64,000 nt of DNA from Loxodes magnus. Lineage: Eukaryota; Ciliophora; Karyorelictea; Loxodida; Loxodidae. This document shows, piece by piece, positions 1 through 13,744 of the stretch. The first letter of the stretch is position 1; each line of letters starts with the position of its first letter. The DNA lies in assembly GCA_946699065.1 (NCBI GenBank), contig CAMPDV010000021.1, positions 620,001 through 684,000 of the forward strand, read 5' to 3'. The position numbers and the translations under genes were made by a program. The notes beneath the pieces are model-generated. The model saw only the letters and a program-made list of their open reading frames with translations, had not been told where the DNA came from and ran no database searches.

Positions 1-2990
1 ACCGTATAATCTGAACTTCCCGATACGATGAACTCTGAATCACTGGATATAGCCACAGATGATACTCAATCTGTTTGACCACTCATGGTCTTACAAGTAC
101 CTGTCTTGAAGTCCCATAGTCTTACCGTATAATCTGCACTTCCCGATACGATGAACTCTGAGTCACTGGATATAGCCACAGATCTTACATAATCTGTGTG
201 ACCACTCATGGTCTTTCCTGTCTTGACGTCCCATAGTCTCACCGTATTATCATAACTTCCCGATACGATGAACTCTGAATCACTGGATATAGCCACAGCA
301 TTTACATAACTAGTGTGATCACTCATGGTCTTACAGGTACCTGTCTTGACGTCCCATAGTCTTACCGTATAATCTGCACTTCCCGATACAATGAACTCTG
401 AATAACTGGATATAGCCACAGCATATACATAACTAGTGTGATCACTCATGGTCTTACAGGTACCTGTCTTGACGTCCCATAGTCTCACCGTATAATCTGA
501 ACTTCCCGATACGATGAACTCTGAATCACTGGATATAGCCACAGATCTTACAGAATAAGTGTGATCACTCATGGTCTTACAGGTACCTGTCTTGACGTCC
601 CATAGTCTTACCGTATAATCTGCACTTCCCGATACAATGAACTCTGAATAACTGGATATAGCCACAGCATATACATAACTAGTGTGATCACTCATGGTCT
701 TACAGGTACCTGTCTTGACGTCCCATAGTCTCACCGTATAATCATCACTTCCCGATACGATGAACTCTGAATCACTGGATATAGCCACAGATGATACTTA
801 ATCTGTGTGACCACTCATGGTCTTACAGGTACCTGTCTTGACGTCCCATAGTCTTACCGTATAATCATCACTTCCCGATACGATGAACTCTGAATCACTG
901 GATATAGCCACAGCATATACAACATTTGTGTGACCACTCATGGTCTTACAGGTACCTGTCTTGACGTCCCATAGTCTTACCGTATAATCTGAACTTCCCG
1001 ATACGATGAACTCTGAATCACTGGATATAGCCACAGATCTTACAGAATAAGTGTGATCACTCATGGTCTTACAGGTACCTGTCTTGACGTCCCATAGTCT
1101 CACCGTATAATCTGAACTTCCCGATACGATGAACTCTGAATCACTGGATATAGCCACAGATCTTACAGAATAAGTGTGATCACTCATGGTCTTACAGGTA
1201 CCTGTCTTGACGTCCCATAGTCTTACCGTATAATCTGCACTTCCCGATACAATGAACTCTGAATAACTGGATATAGCCACAGCATATACATAACTAGTGT
1301 GATCACTCATGGTCTTACAGGTACCTGTCTTGACGTCCCATAGTCTCACCGTATAATCATCACTTCCCGATACGATGAACTCTGAATAACTGGATATAGC
1401 CACAGATGATACTTAATCTGTGTGACCACTCATGGTCTTACAGGTACCTGTCTTGAAGTCCCATAGTCTTACCGTATAATCTGCACTTCCCGATACGATG
1501 AACTCTGAATCACTGGATATAGCCACAGATTTTACATAATCTGTGTGACCACTCATGGTCTTACAGGTACCTGTCTTGACGCCCATAGTCTTACCGTCTT
1601 ATCATCACTTCCCGATACGATGAACTCTGAATCACTGGATATAGCCACAGATCTTACAGAATAAGTGTGATCACTCATGGTCTTACAAGTACCTGTCTTG
1701 ACGTCCCATAGTCTCACCGTATAATCTGCACTTCCCGATACGATGAACTCTGAATCACTGGATATAGCCACAGCATATACATAACTAGTGTGACCACTCA
1801 TGGTCTTACAGGTACCTGTCTTGACGTCCCATAGTCTCACCGTATAATCTGAACTTCCCGATACGATGAACTCTGAATCACTGGATATAGCCACAGATCT
1901 TACAGAATAAGTGTGATCACTCATGGTCTTACAGGTACCTGTCTTGACGTCCCATAGTCTCACCGTATAATCATCACTTCCCGATACGATGAACTCTGAA
2001 TCACTGGATATAGCCACAGATGATACTTAATCTGTGTGACCACTCATGGTCTTACAGGTACCTGTCTTGACGTCCCATAGTCTTACCGTATAATCATCAC
2101 TTCCCGATACGATGAACTCTGAATCACTGGATATAGCCACAGATCTTACAGAATAAGTGTGATCACTCATGGTCTTACAGGTACCTGTCTTGACGTCCCA
2201 TAGTCTCACCGTATAATCTGCACTTCCCGATACGATGAACTCTGAATCACTGGATATAGCCACAGATCTTACAGAATAAGTGTGATCACTCATGGTCTTA
2301 CAGGTACCTGTCTTGACGTCCCATAGTCTTACCGTATAATCTGCACTTCCCGATACGATGAACTCTGAGTCACTGGATATAGCCACAGATAATACATGAT
2401 CTGTTTAACCACTCATGGTCTTACAAGTACCTGTCTTGAAGTCCCATAGTCTTACCGTATAATCTGCACTTCCCGATACGATGAACTCTGAATCACTGGA
2501 TATAGCCACAGATCTTACAGAATAAGTGTGATCACTCATGGTCTTACAGGTACCTGTCTTGACGTCCCATAGTCTCACCGTCTTATCTGCACTTCCCGAT
2601 ACGATGAACTCTGAGTCACTGGATATAGCCACAGATAATACATGATCTGTTTGACCACTCATGGTCTTACAAGTACCTGTCTTGAAGTCTCATAGTCTTA
2701 CCGTATAATCTGCACTTCCCGATACGATGAACTCTGAATCACTGGATATAGCCACAGCATATACAGAATCTGTGTGACCACTCATGGTCTTACAGGTACC
2801 TGTCTTGAAGTCCCATAGTCTTACCGTCTTATCTCCACTTCCCGATACGATGAACTCTGAATCACTGGATATAGCCACAGATGATACTCAATCTGTGTGA
2901 CCACTCATGGTCTTACAGGTACCTGTCTTGACGTCCCATAGTCTTACCGTATAATCTGCACTTCCCGATACGATGAACTCTGAGTCACTG
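1..2990 (-). repeat. Array region 1, left flank: DHT-type WD40 units
   Basis: About 24 units mix the cassettes DHTYSVRS, DHTSYVYA, GHTDYVRS and GQTDHVLS at residues 1-8, with A, S, D, Y or G at residue 23. Synonymous alleles typical of this end are ATT for I18 (plus-strand gatacaatg) and GTA for V27 (plus-strand cttaccg). Open segments of 240, 201, 154, 119, 85 and 62 codons end at stops near 66, 798, 1413, 1553 (after the frameshift), 2027, 2405 and 2690. The TAA near 2405 replaces Gln at codon 2 of a GQTDHVLS unit, and the TGA near 2690 replaces the Trp of WD. One unit near 210 carries the 6-bp deletion that turns KTGTCKT into KTGKT. Confidence 0.85.
1575..1590 (-). other. Single-base deletion shifting the WD40 frame
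   Basis: Across the array the plus strand reads cttgacgtcccatag at the WDVK motif. Here it reads cttgacgcccatag, lacking one T after position 1581. On the minus strand this moves the frame by one base, so the open segment 1553-2017 leaves the WD40 consensus after RLW and ends in an unrelated short tail. Stops on the left side (66, 798, 1413) lie in a different coordinate phase from every later stop (1553 to 63179), which confirms the shift. It is the only frameshift I found in about 520 units. It could be a real mutation or a base-calling error. Confidence 0.85.
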
Positions 2991-3002
2991 GATATAGCCA
3001 CA

Positions 3003-6000
3003 GATAATACATGATCTGTTTGACCACTCATGGTCTTACAAGTACCTGTCTTGAAGTCCCATAGTCTTACCGTATAATCTGCACTTCCCGATACGATGAA
3101 CTCTGAATCACTGGATATAGCCACAGATCTTACAGAATAAGTGTGATCACTCATGGTCTTACAGGTACCTGTCTTGACGTCCCATAGTCTTACCGTATAA
3201 TCTGCACTTCCCGATACAATGAACTCTGAATAACTGGATATAGCCACAGCATATACATAATCTTTGTGACCACTCATGGTCTTACAGGTACCTGTCTTGA
3301 CGTCCCATAGTCTCACCGTATAATCTGAACTTCCCGATACGATGAACTCTGAATCACTGGATATAGCCACAGATCTTACAGAATAAGTGTGATCACTCAT
3401 GGTCTTACAGGTACCTGTCTTGACGTCCCATAGTCTTACCGTATAATCTGCACTTCCCGATACAATGAACTCTGAATAACTGGATATAGCCACAGCATAT
3501 ACATAACTAGTGTGACCACTCATGGTCTTACAAGTACCTGTCTTGACGTCCCATAGTCTCACCGTCTTATCTCCACTTCCCGATACGATGAACTCTGAAT
3601 CACTGGATATAGCCACAGATGATACTTAATCTGTGTGACCACTCATGGTCTTACAGGTACCTGTCTTGACGTCCCATAGTCTCACCGTCTTATCATCACT
3701 TCCCGATACGATGAACTCTGAATCACTGGATATAGCCACAGCATATACAACATTTGTGTGACCACTCATGGTCTTACAGGTACCTGTCTTGACGTCCCAT
3801 AGTCTTACCGTATAATCTGAACTTCCCGATACGATGAACTCTGAATCACTGGATATAGCCACAGATCTTACAGAATAAGTGTGATCACTCATGGTCTTAC
3901 AGGTACCTGTCTTGACGTCCCATAGTCTTACCGTATAATCATCACTTCCCGATACGATGAACTCTGAATAACTGGATATAGCCACAGCATATACATAATC
4001 TTTGTGACCACTCATGGTCTTACAAGTACCTGTCTTGACGTCCCATAGTCTCACCCTATAATCTGCACTTCCCGATACGATGAACTCTGAATAACTGGAT
4101 ATAGCCACAGCATATACATAATCTTTGTGACCACTCATGGTCTTTCCTGTCTTGACGTCCCATAGTCTCACCGTATAATCATCACTTCCCGATACGATGA
4201 ACTCTGAATCACTGGATATAGCCACAGATAATACTCAATCTGTTTGACCACTCATAGTCTTACAGGTACCTGTCTTGAAGTCCCATAGTCTTACCGTATA
4301 ATCTGAACTTCCCGATACGATGAACTCTGAATCACTGGATATAGCCACAGCATATACAACATTTGTGTGACCACTCATGGTCTTACAGGTACCTGTCTTG
4401 ACGTCCCATAGTCTTACCGTATAATCATCACTTCCCGATACGATGAACTCTGAATCACTGGATATAGCCACAGCATATACAACATTTGTGTGACCACTCA
4501 TGGTCTTACAGGTACCTGTCTTGACGTCCCATAGTCTCACCGTCTTATCTGCACTTCCCGATACGATGAACTCTGAATCACTGGATATAGCCACAGATCT
4601 TACATAATCTTTGTGACCACTCATGGTCTTACAAGTACCTGTCTTGACGTCCCATAGTCTCACCGTCTTATCATAACTTCCCGATACGATGAACTCTGAA
4701 TCACTGGATATAGCCACAGATCTTACAGAATAAGTGTGATCACTCATGGTCTTACAGGTACCTGTCTTGACGTCCCATAGTCTCACCGTATAATCTGCAC
4801 TTCCCGATACGATGAACTCTGAATAACTGGATATAGCCACAGCATATACATAATCTTTGTGACCACTCATGGTCTTACAAGTACCTGTCTTGACGTCCCA
4901 TAGTCTCACCGTCTTATCATAACTTCCCGATACGATGAACTCTGAGTCACTGGATATAGCCACAGCATATACAACATTTGTGTGACCACTCATGGTCTTA
5001 CAGGTACCTGTCTTGACGTCCCATAGTCTTACCGTATAATCTGCACTTCCCGATACGATGAACTCTGAATCACTGGATATAGCCACAGAATATACCTAAC
5101 CGTTGTGACCACTCATGGTCTTACAAGTACCTGTCTTGACGTCCCATAGTCTCACCGTATAATCTGCACTTCCCGATACGATGAACTCTGAATAACTGGA
5201 TATAGCCACAGCATATACATAATCTTTGTGACCACTCATGGTCTTACAAGTACCTGTCTTGACGTCCCATAGTCTTACCTTATAATCTGCACTTCCCGAT
5301 ACGATGAACTCTGAATCACTGGATATAGCCACAGCATATACATAATCTTTGTGACCACTCATGGTCTTACAAGTACCTGTCTTGACGTCCCATAGTCTCA
5401 CCGTCTTATCATCGCTTCCCGATACGATGAACTCTGAATCACTGGATATAGCCACAGATAATACATGATTTGTTTGACCACTAATGGTCTTACAAGTACC
5501 TGTCTTGAAGTCCCATAGTCTCACCGTCTTATCTCCACTTCCCGATACAATGAACTCTGAATCACTGGATATAGCCACAGATCTTACATAATCTGTGTGA
5601 CCACTCATAGTCTTACAAGTACCTGTCTTGACGTCCCATAGTCTCACCGTATAATCATCACTTCCCGATACGATGAACTCTGAATCACTGGATATAGCCA
5701 CAGATAATACTCAATCTGTTTGACCACTCATAGTCTTACAGGTACCTGTCTTGAAGTCCCATAGTCTTACCGTATAATCTGAACTTCCCGATACGATGAA
5801 CTCTGAATCACTGGATATAGCCACAGCATATACAACATTTGTGTGACCACTCATGGTCTTACAGGTACCTGTCTTGACGTCCCATAGTCTTACCGTATAA
5901 TCATCACTTCCCGATACGATGAACTCTGAATCACTGGATATAGCCACAGCATATACAACATTTGTGTGACCACTCATGGTCTTACAGGTACCTGTCTTGA

Positions 6001-7910
6001 CGTCCCATAGTCTTACCGTATAATCTGAACTTCCCGATACGATGAACTCTGAATCACTGGATATAGCCACAGATCTTACAGAATAAGTGTGATCACTCAT
6101 GGTCTTACAGGTACCTGTCTTGACGTCCCATAGTCTCACCGTATAATCTGCACTTCCCGATACAATGAACTCTGAATAACTGGATATAGCCACAGCATAT
6201 ACATAACTAGTGTGATCACTCATGGTCTTACAAGTACCTGTCTTGAAGTCCCATAGTCTTACCGTATAATCTGCACTTCCCGATACGATGAACTCTGAAT
6301 CACTGGATATAGCCACAGCATATACATAACTAGTGTGATCACTCATGGTCTTACAGGTACCTGTCTTGACGTCCCATAGTCTTACCGTATAATCATCACT
6401 TCCCGATACGATGAACTCTGAATCACTGGATATAGCCACAGCATATACATAACTAGTGTGATCACTCATGGTCTTACAGGTACCTGTCTTGACGTCCCAT
6501 AGTCTCACCGTATAATCATCACTTCCCGATACGATGAACTCTGAATCACTGGATATAGCCACAGCATATACATAACTAGTGTGATCACTCATGGTCTTAC
6601 AGGTACCTGTCTTGACGTCCCATAGTCTTACCGTATAATCTGCACTTCCCGATACGATGAACTCTGAATAACTGGATATAGCCACAGCATATACATAATC
6701 TGTGTGACCACTCATGGTCTTACAGGTACCTGTCTTGACGTCCCATAGTCTTACCGTATAATCTGCACTTCCCGATACGATGAACTCTGAGTCACTGGAT
6801 ATAGCCACAGATAATACATGATCTGTTTGACCACTCATGGTCTTACAAGTACCTGTCTTGAAGTCCCATAGTCTTACCGTATAATCTGCACTTCCCGATA
6901 CGATGAACTCTGAATCACTGGATATAGCCACAGATGATACTCAATCTGTTTGACCACTCATAGTCTTACAGGTACCTGTCTTGAAGTCCCATAGTCTTAC
7001 CGTATAATCTGAACTTCCCGATACGATGAACTCTGAATCACTGGATATAGCCACAGATCTTACAGAATAAGTGTGATCACTCATGGTCTTACAGGTACCT
7101 GTCTTGACGTCCCATAGTCTCACCGTATAATCATCACTTCCCGATACGATGAACTCTGAATAACTGGATATAGCCACAGCATATACATAATCTGTGTGAC
7201 CACTCATGGTCTTACAAGTACCTGTCTTGAAGTCCCATAGTCTTACCGTATAATCTGCACTTCCCGATACGATGAACTCTGAATCACTGGATATAGCCAC
7301 AGATCTTACAGAATAAGTGTGATCACTCATGGTCTTACAGGTACCTGTCTTGACGTCCCATAGTCTTACCGTATAATCTGCACTTCCCGATACAATGAAC
7401 TCTGAATAACTGGATATAGCCACAGCATATACATAATCTTTGTGACCACTCATGGTCTTACAAGTACCTGTCTTGACGTCCCATAGTCTCACCGTATAAT
7501 CTGAACTTCCCGATACGATGAACTCTGAATCACTGGATATAGCCACAGATCTTACAGAATAAGTGTGATCACTCATGGTCTTACAGGTACCTGTCTTGAC
7601 GTCCCATAGTCTTACCGTATAATCTGCACTTCCCGATACAATGAACTCTGAATAACTGGATATAGCCACAGCATATACATAACTAGTGTGACCACTCATG
7701 GTCTTACAAGTACCTGTCTTGACGTCCCATAGTCTCACCGTCTTATCTCCACTTCCCGATACGATGAACTCTGAATCACTGGATATAGCCACAGATCATA
7801 CATAACTAGTGTGACCACTCGAGGTCTTTCCTGTCTTGACGTCCCATAGTCTCACCGTATAATCATCACTTCCCGATACGATGAACTCTGAATCACTGGA
7901 TATAGCCACA
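3003..7910 (-). repeat. 40-unit higher-order repeat (4,908 bp), copy 1
   Basis: The order of variant units here recurs 4,908 bp downstream. Matching pairs include the open segments starting at 4235 and 9143 (283 codons each), 5096 and 10004 (201 codons) and 5711 and 10619. Shared rare marks include the HNG-stop unit near 5096/10004, the TISGQ variant near 5490/10398 and the ADYK variant near 5280/10188. The length is 40 units minus 12 bp, fitting two 6-bp-deleted units per copy. Block edges are judged by eye from where the unit order stops matching, so they are accurate only to about one unit. Confidence 0.85.
5711..6931 (-). CDS. Open WD40 segment, 406 codons (~10 blades)
   Basis: This is the longest open stretch of the first 11 kb. 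It has about ten blades dominated by DHTSYVYA units, then a DHTYSVRS and two GHTNVVYA units, and ends in GQTD followed by TGA at codon 5. W30, D31, D24 and the SGS strand are kept in the blades. It has enough blades for one complete seven-bladed propeller with extra blades. The upstream limit is only another stop (TGA at codon 5 near 6941). The first frame-compatible GTG is codon 9 of the next unit and the first ATG is codon 40, so no convincing initiation site exists. It is probably a fragment of the broken array frame rather than a gene. Confidence 0.35.
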   Translation of the reverse strand: MAISSDSEFIVSGSADYTVRLWDFKTGTCKTMSGQTDHVLSVAISSDSEFIVSGSADYTVRLWDVKTGTCKTMSGHTDYVYAVAISSYSEFIVSGSADYTVRLWDVKTGTCKTMSDHTSYVYAVAISSDSEFIVSGSDDYTVRLWDVKTGTCKTMSDHTSYVYAVAISSDSEFIVSGSDDYTVRLWDVKTGTCKTMSDHTSYVYAVAISSDSEFIVSGSADYTVRLWDFKTGTCKTMSDHTSYVYAVAISSYSEFIVSGSADYTVRLWDVKTGTCKTMSDHTYSVRSVAISSDSEFIVSGSSDYTVRLWDVKTGTCKTMSGHTNVVYAVAISSDSEFIVSGSDDYTVRLWDVKTGTCKTMSGHTNVVYAVAISSDSEFIVSGSSDYTVRLWDFKTGTCKTMSGQTD

Positions 7911-10900
7911 GATAATACATGATCTGTTTGACCACTCATGGTCTTACAAGTACCTGTCTTGAAGTCCCATAGTCTTACCGTATAATCTGCACTTCCCGAT
8001 ACGATGAACTCTGAATCACTGGATATAGCCACAGATCTTACAGAATAAGTGTGATCACTCATGGTCTTACAGGTACCTGTCTTGACGTCCCATAGTCTTA
8101 CCGTATAATCTGCACTTCCCGATACAATGAACTCTGAATAACTGGATATAGCCACAGCATATACATAATCTTTGTGACCACTCATGGTCTTACAAGTACC
8201 TGTCTTGACGTCCCATAGTCTCACCGTATAATCTGAACTTCCCGATACGATGAACTCTGAATCACTGGATATAGCCACAGATCTTACAGAATAAGTGTGA
8301 TCACTCATGGTCTTACAGGTACCTGTCTTGACGTCCCATAGTCTTACCGTATAATCTGCACTTCCCGATACAATGAACTCTGAATAACTGGATATAGCCA
8401 CAGCATATACATAACTAGTGTGACCACTCATGGTCTTACAAGTACCTGTCTTGACGTCCCATAGTCTCACCGTCTTATCTCCACTTCCCGATACGATGAA
8501 CTCTGAATCACTGGATATAGCCACAGATGATACTTAATCTGTGTGACCACTCATGGTCTTACAGGTACCTGTCTTGACGTCCCATAGTCTCACCGTCTTA
8601 TCATCACTTCCCGATACGATGAACTCTGAATCACTGGATATAGCCACAGCATATACAACATTTGTGTGACCACTCATGGTCTTACAGGTACCTGTCTTGA
8701 CGTCCCATAGTCTTACCGTATAATCTGCACTTCCCGATACGATGAACTCTGAATAACTGGATATAGCCACAGCATATACATAATCTGTGTGACCACTCAT
8801 GGTCTTACAGGTACCTGTCTTGACGTCCCATAGTCTTACCGTATAATCTGCACTTCCCGATACGATGAACTCTGAATAACTGGATATAGCCACAGCATAT
8901 ACATAATCTTTGTGACCACTCATGGTCTTACAAGTACCTGTCTTGACGTCCCATAGTCTCACCCTATAATCTGCACTTCCCGATACGATGAACTCTGAAT
9001 AACTGGATATAGCCACAGCATATACATAATCTTTGTGACCACTCATGGTCTTTCCTGTCTTGACGTCCCATAGTCTCACCCTATAGACTGCACTTCCCGA
9101 TACGATGAACTCTGAATCACTGGATATAGCCACAGATGATACTCAATCTGTTTGACCACTCATAGTCTTACAGGTACCTGTCTTGAAGTCCCATAGTCTT
9201 ACCGTATAATCTGAACTTCCCGATACGATGAACTCTGAATCACTGGATATAGCCACAGATCTTACAGAATAAGTGTGATCACTCATGGTCTTACAGGTAC
9301 CTGTCTTGACGTCCCATAGTCTCACCGTATAATCATCACTTCCCGATACGATGAACTCTGAATAACTGGATATAGCCACAGCATATACATAATCTTTGTG
9401 ACCACTCATGGTCTTACAGGTACCTGTCTTGACGTCCCATAGTCTCACCGTCTTATCTGCACTTCCCGATACGATGAACTCTGAATCACTGGATATAGCC
9501 ACAGATCTTACATAATCTTTGTGACCACTCATGGTCTTACAAGTACCTGTCTTGACGTCCCATAGTCTCACCGTCTTATCATAACTTCCCGATACGATGA
9601 ACTCTGAATCACTGGATATAGCCACAGATCTTACAGAATAAGTGTGATCACTCATGGTCTTACAGGTACCTGTCTTGACGTCCCATAGTCTCACCGTATA
9701 ATCTGCACTTCCCGATACGATGAACTCTGAATAACTGGATATAGCCACAGCATATACATAATCTTTGTGACCACTCATGGTCTTACAAGTACCTGTCTTG
9801 ACGTCCCATAGTCTCACCGTCTTATCATAACTTCCCGATACGATGAACTCTGAGTCACTGGATATAGCCACAGCATATACAACATTTGTGTGACCACTCA
9901 TGGTCTTACAGGTACCTGTCTTGACGTCCCATAGTCTTACCGTATAATCTGCACTTCCCGATACGATGAACTCTGAATCACTGGATATAGCCACAGAATA
10001 TACCTAACCGTTGTGACCACTCATGGTCTTACAAGTACCTGTCTTGACGTCCCATAGTCTCACCGTATAATCTGCACTTCCCGATACGATGAACTCTGAA
10101 TAACTGGATATAGCCACAGCATATACATAATCTTTGTGACCACTCATGGTCTTACAAGTACCTGTCTTGACGTCCCATAGTCTTACCTTATAATCTGCAC
10201 TTCCCGATACGATGAACTCTGAATCACTGGATATAGCCACAGCATATACATAATCTTTGTGACCACTCATGGTCTTACAAGTACCTGTCTTGACGTCCCA
10301 TAGTCTCACCGTCTTATCATCGCTTCCCGATACGATGAACTCTGAATCACTGGATATAGCCACAGATAATACATGATTTGTTTGACCACTAATGGTCTTA
10401 CAAGTACCTGTCTTGAAGTCCCATAGTCTCACCGTCTTATCTCCACTTCCCGATACAATGAACTCTGAATAACTGGATATAGCCACAGATCTTACATAAT
10501 CTGTGTGACCACTCATAGTCTTACAAGTACCTGTCTTGACGTCCCATAGTCTCACCGTATAATCATCACTTCCCGATACGATGAACTCTGAATCACTGGA
10601 TATAGCCACAGATAATACTCAATCTGTTTGACCACTCATAGTCTTACAGGTACCTGTCTTGAAGTCCCATAGTCTTACCGTATAATCTGAACTTCCCGAT
10701 ACGATGAACTCTGAATCACTGGATATAGCCACAGCATATACAACATTTGTGTGACCACTCATGGTCTTACAGGTACCTGTCTTGACGTCCCATAGTCTTA
10801 CCGTATAATCATCACTTCCCGATACGATGAACTCTGAATCACTGGATATAGCCACAGCATATACAACATTTGTGTGACCACTCATGGTCTTACAGGTACC

Positions 10901-11270
10901 TGTCTTGACGTCCCATAGTCTTACCGTATAATCTGAACTTCCCGATACGATGAACTCTGAATCACTGGATATAGCCACAGATCTTACAGAATAAGTGTGA
11001 TCACTCATGGTCTTACAGGTACCTGTCTTGACGTCCCATAGTCTCACCGTATAATCATCACTTCCCGATACGATGAACTCTGAATCACTGGATATAGCCA
11101 CAGCATATACATAACTAGTGTGATCACTCATGGTCTTACAAGTACCTGTCTTGAAGTCCCATAGTCTTACCGTATAATCTGCACTTCCCGATACGATGAA
11201 CTCTGAATAACTGGATATAGCCACAGCATATACATAACTAGTGTGATCACTCATGGTCTTACAAGTACCT
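7911..11270 (-). repeat. 40-unit higher-order repeat, copy 2 (partial)
   Basis: This follows copy 1 directly and matches it at an offset of 4,908 bp until about 11.27 kb, where the unit order changes and region-2 units begin. The copies are not identical. Between about 8.7 and 9.1 kb several units carry different residue 1-8 and 23 alleles from their partners at 3.8-4.2 kb, for example GHTDYVYA in place of DHTYSVRS. The unit near 9080 has an AVYR turn where the partner has DDYT. Such patchy differences suggest short gene-conversion tracts after the block duplication. Confidence 0.8.
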
Positions 11271-13744
11271 GTCTTGACGTCCCATAGTCTTACCGTATAA
11301 TCTGCACTTCCCGATACAATGAACTCTGAATAACTGGATATAGCCACAGATGATACTTAATCTGTGTGACCACTCATGGTCTTACAGGTACCTGTCTTGA
11401 CGTCCCATAGTCTTACCGTATAATCATCACTTCCCGATACGATGAACTCTGAATCACTGGATATAGCCACAGATGATACTCAATCTGTGTGACCACTCAT
11501 GGGCTTACAAGTACCTGTCTTGACGTCCCATAGTCTCACCGTCTTATCATCACTTCCCGATACGATGAACTCTGAATCACTGGATATAGCCACAGATCTT
11601 ACATAATCTTTGTGACCACTCATGGTCTTACAAGTACCTGTCTTGACGTCCCATAGTCTCACCCTATAATCTGCACTTCCCGATACGATGAACTCTGAAT
11701 CACTGGATATAGCCACAGCATTTACATAACTAGTGTGACCACTCATGGTCTTACAGGTACCTGTCTTGACGTCCCATAGTCTCACCGTATAATCATCACT
11801 TCCCGATACGATGAACTCTGAATCACTGGATATAGCCACAGAATATGCATAACTAGTGTGATCACTCATGGTCTTACAAGTACCTGTCTTGAAGTCCCAT
11901 AGTCTCACCGTCTTATCTGCACTTCCCGATACGATGAACTCTGAGTCACTGGATATAGCCACAGATCTTACATAATCTGTGTGACCACTCATGGTCTTAC
12001 AGATACCTGTCTTGACGTCCCATAGTCTCACCGTCTTATCTCCACTTCCCGATACGATGAACTCTGAATCACTGGATATAGCCACAGATGATACTTAATC
12101 TGTGTGACCACTCATGGTCTTACAGGTACCTGTCTTGACGTCCCATAGTCTCACCGTCTTATCTGCACTTCCCGATACGATGAACTCTGAATAACTGGAT
12201 ATAGCCACAGCATATACAACATTTGTGTGACCACTCATGGTCTTACAGGTACCTGTCTTGACGTCCCATAGTCTCACCGTATAATCATAACTTCCCGATA
12301 CGATGAACTCTGAATCACTGGATATAGCCACAGCTTATACATAACTAGTGTGACCACTCATGGTCTTTCCTGTCTTGACGTCCCATAGTCTCACCGTCTT
12401 ATCATAACTTCCCGATACGATGAACTCTGAATCACTGGATATAGCCACAGCATATACAACATTTGTGTGACCACTCATGGTCTTACAGGTACCTGTCTTG
12501 ACGTCCCATAGTCTCACCGTATAATCTGCACTTCCCGATACGATGAACTCTGAGTCACTGGATATAGCCACAGATAATACTTAATCTGTGTGACCACTCA
12601 TGGTCTTACAGGTACCTGTCTTGAAGTCCCATAGTCTCACCGTCTAATCATAACTTCCCGATACGATGAACTCTGAATCACTGGATATAGCCACAGATCT
12701 TACATAATCTGTGTGACCACTCATGGTCTTACAGGTACCTGTCTTGACGTCCCATAGTCTTACCGTCTTATCATCACTTCCCGATACGATGAACTCTGAA
12801 TCACTGGATATAGCCACAGATCTTACATAATCTGTGTGACCACTCATGGTCTTACAGGTACCTGTCTTGAAGTCCCATAGTCTCACCGTATTATCATAAC
12901 TTCCCGATACGATGAACTCTGAATCACTGGATATAGCCACAGCATTTACATAACTAGTGTGACCACTCATGGTCTTACAGGTACCTGTCTTGACGTCCCA
13001 TAGTCTCACCGTATAATCTGCACTTCCCGATACGATGAACTCTGAATAACTGGATATAGCCACAGCATATACATAATCTTTGTGACCACTCATGGTCTTA
13101 CAGGTACCTGTCTTGACGTCCCATAGTCTCACCGTATAATCTGCACTTCCCGATACGATGAACTCTGAGTCACTGGATATAGCCACAGATCTTACATAAT
13201 CTGTGTGACCACTCATGGTCTTACAGATACCTGTCTTGACGTCCCATAGTCTCACCGTCTTATCTCCACTTCCCGATACGATGAACTCTGAATCACTGGA
13301 TATAGCCACAGATGATACTTAATCTGTGTGACCACTCATGGTCTTACAGGTACCTGTCTTGACGTCCCATAGTCTCACCGTATAATCTCCACTTCCCGAT
13401 ACGATGAACTCTGAATCACTGGATATAGCCACAGCTTATACATAACTAGTGTGACCACTCATGGTCTTTCCTGTCTTGACGTCCCATAGTCTCACCGTCT
13501 TATCATAACTTCCCGATACGATGAACTCTGAATCACTGGATATAGCCACAGCATATACAACATTTGTGTGACCACTCATGGTCTTACAGGTACCTGTCTT
13601 GACGTCCCATAGTCTCACCGTATAATCTGCACTTCCCGATACGATGAACTCTGAGTCACTGGATATAGCCACAGATCTTACATAACTAGTGTGACCACTC
13701 ATGGTCTTACAGGTACCTGTCTTGAAGTCCCATAGTCTCACCGT

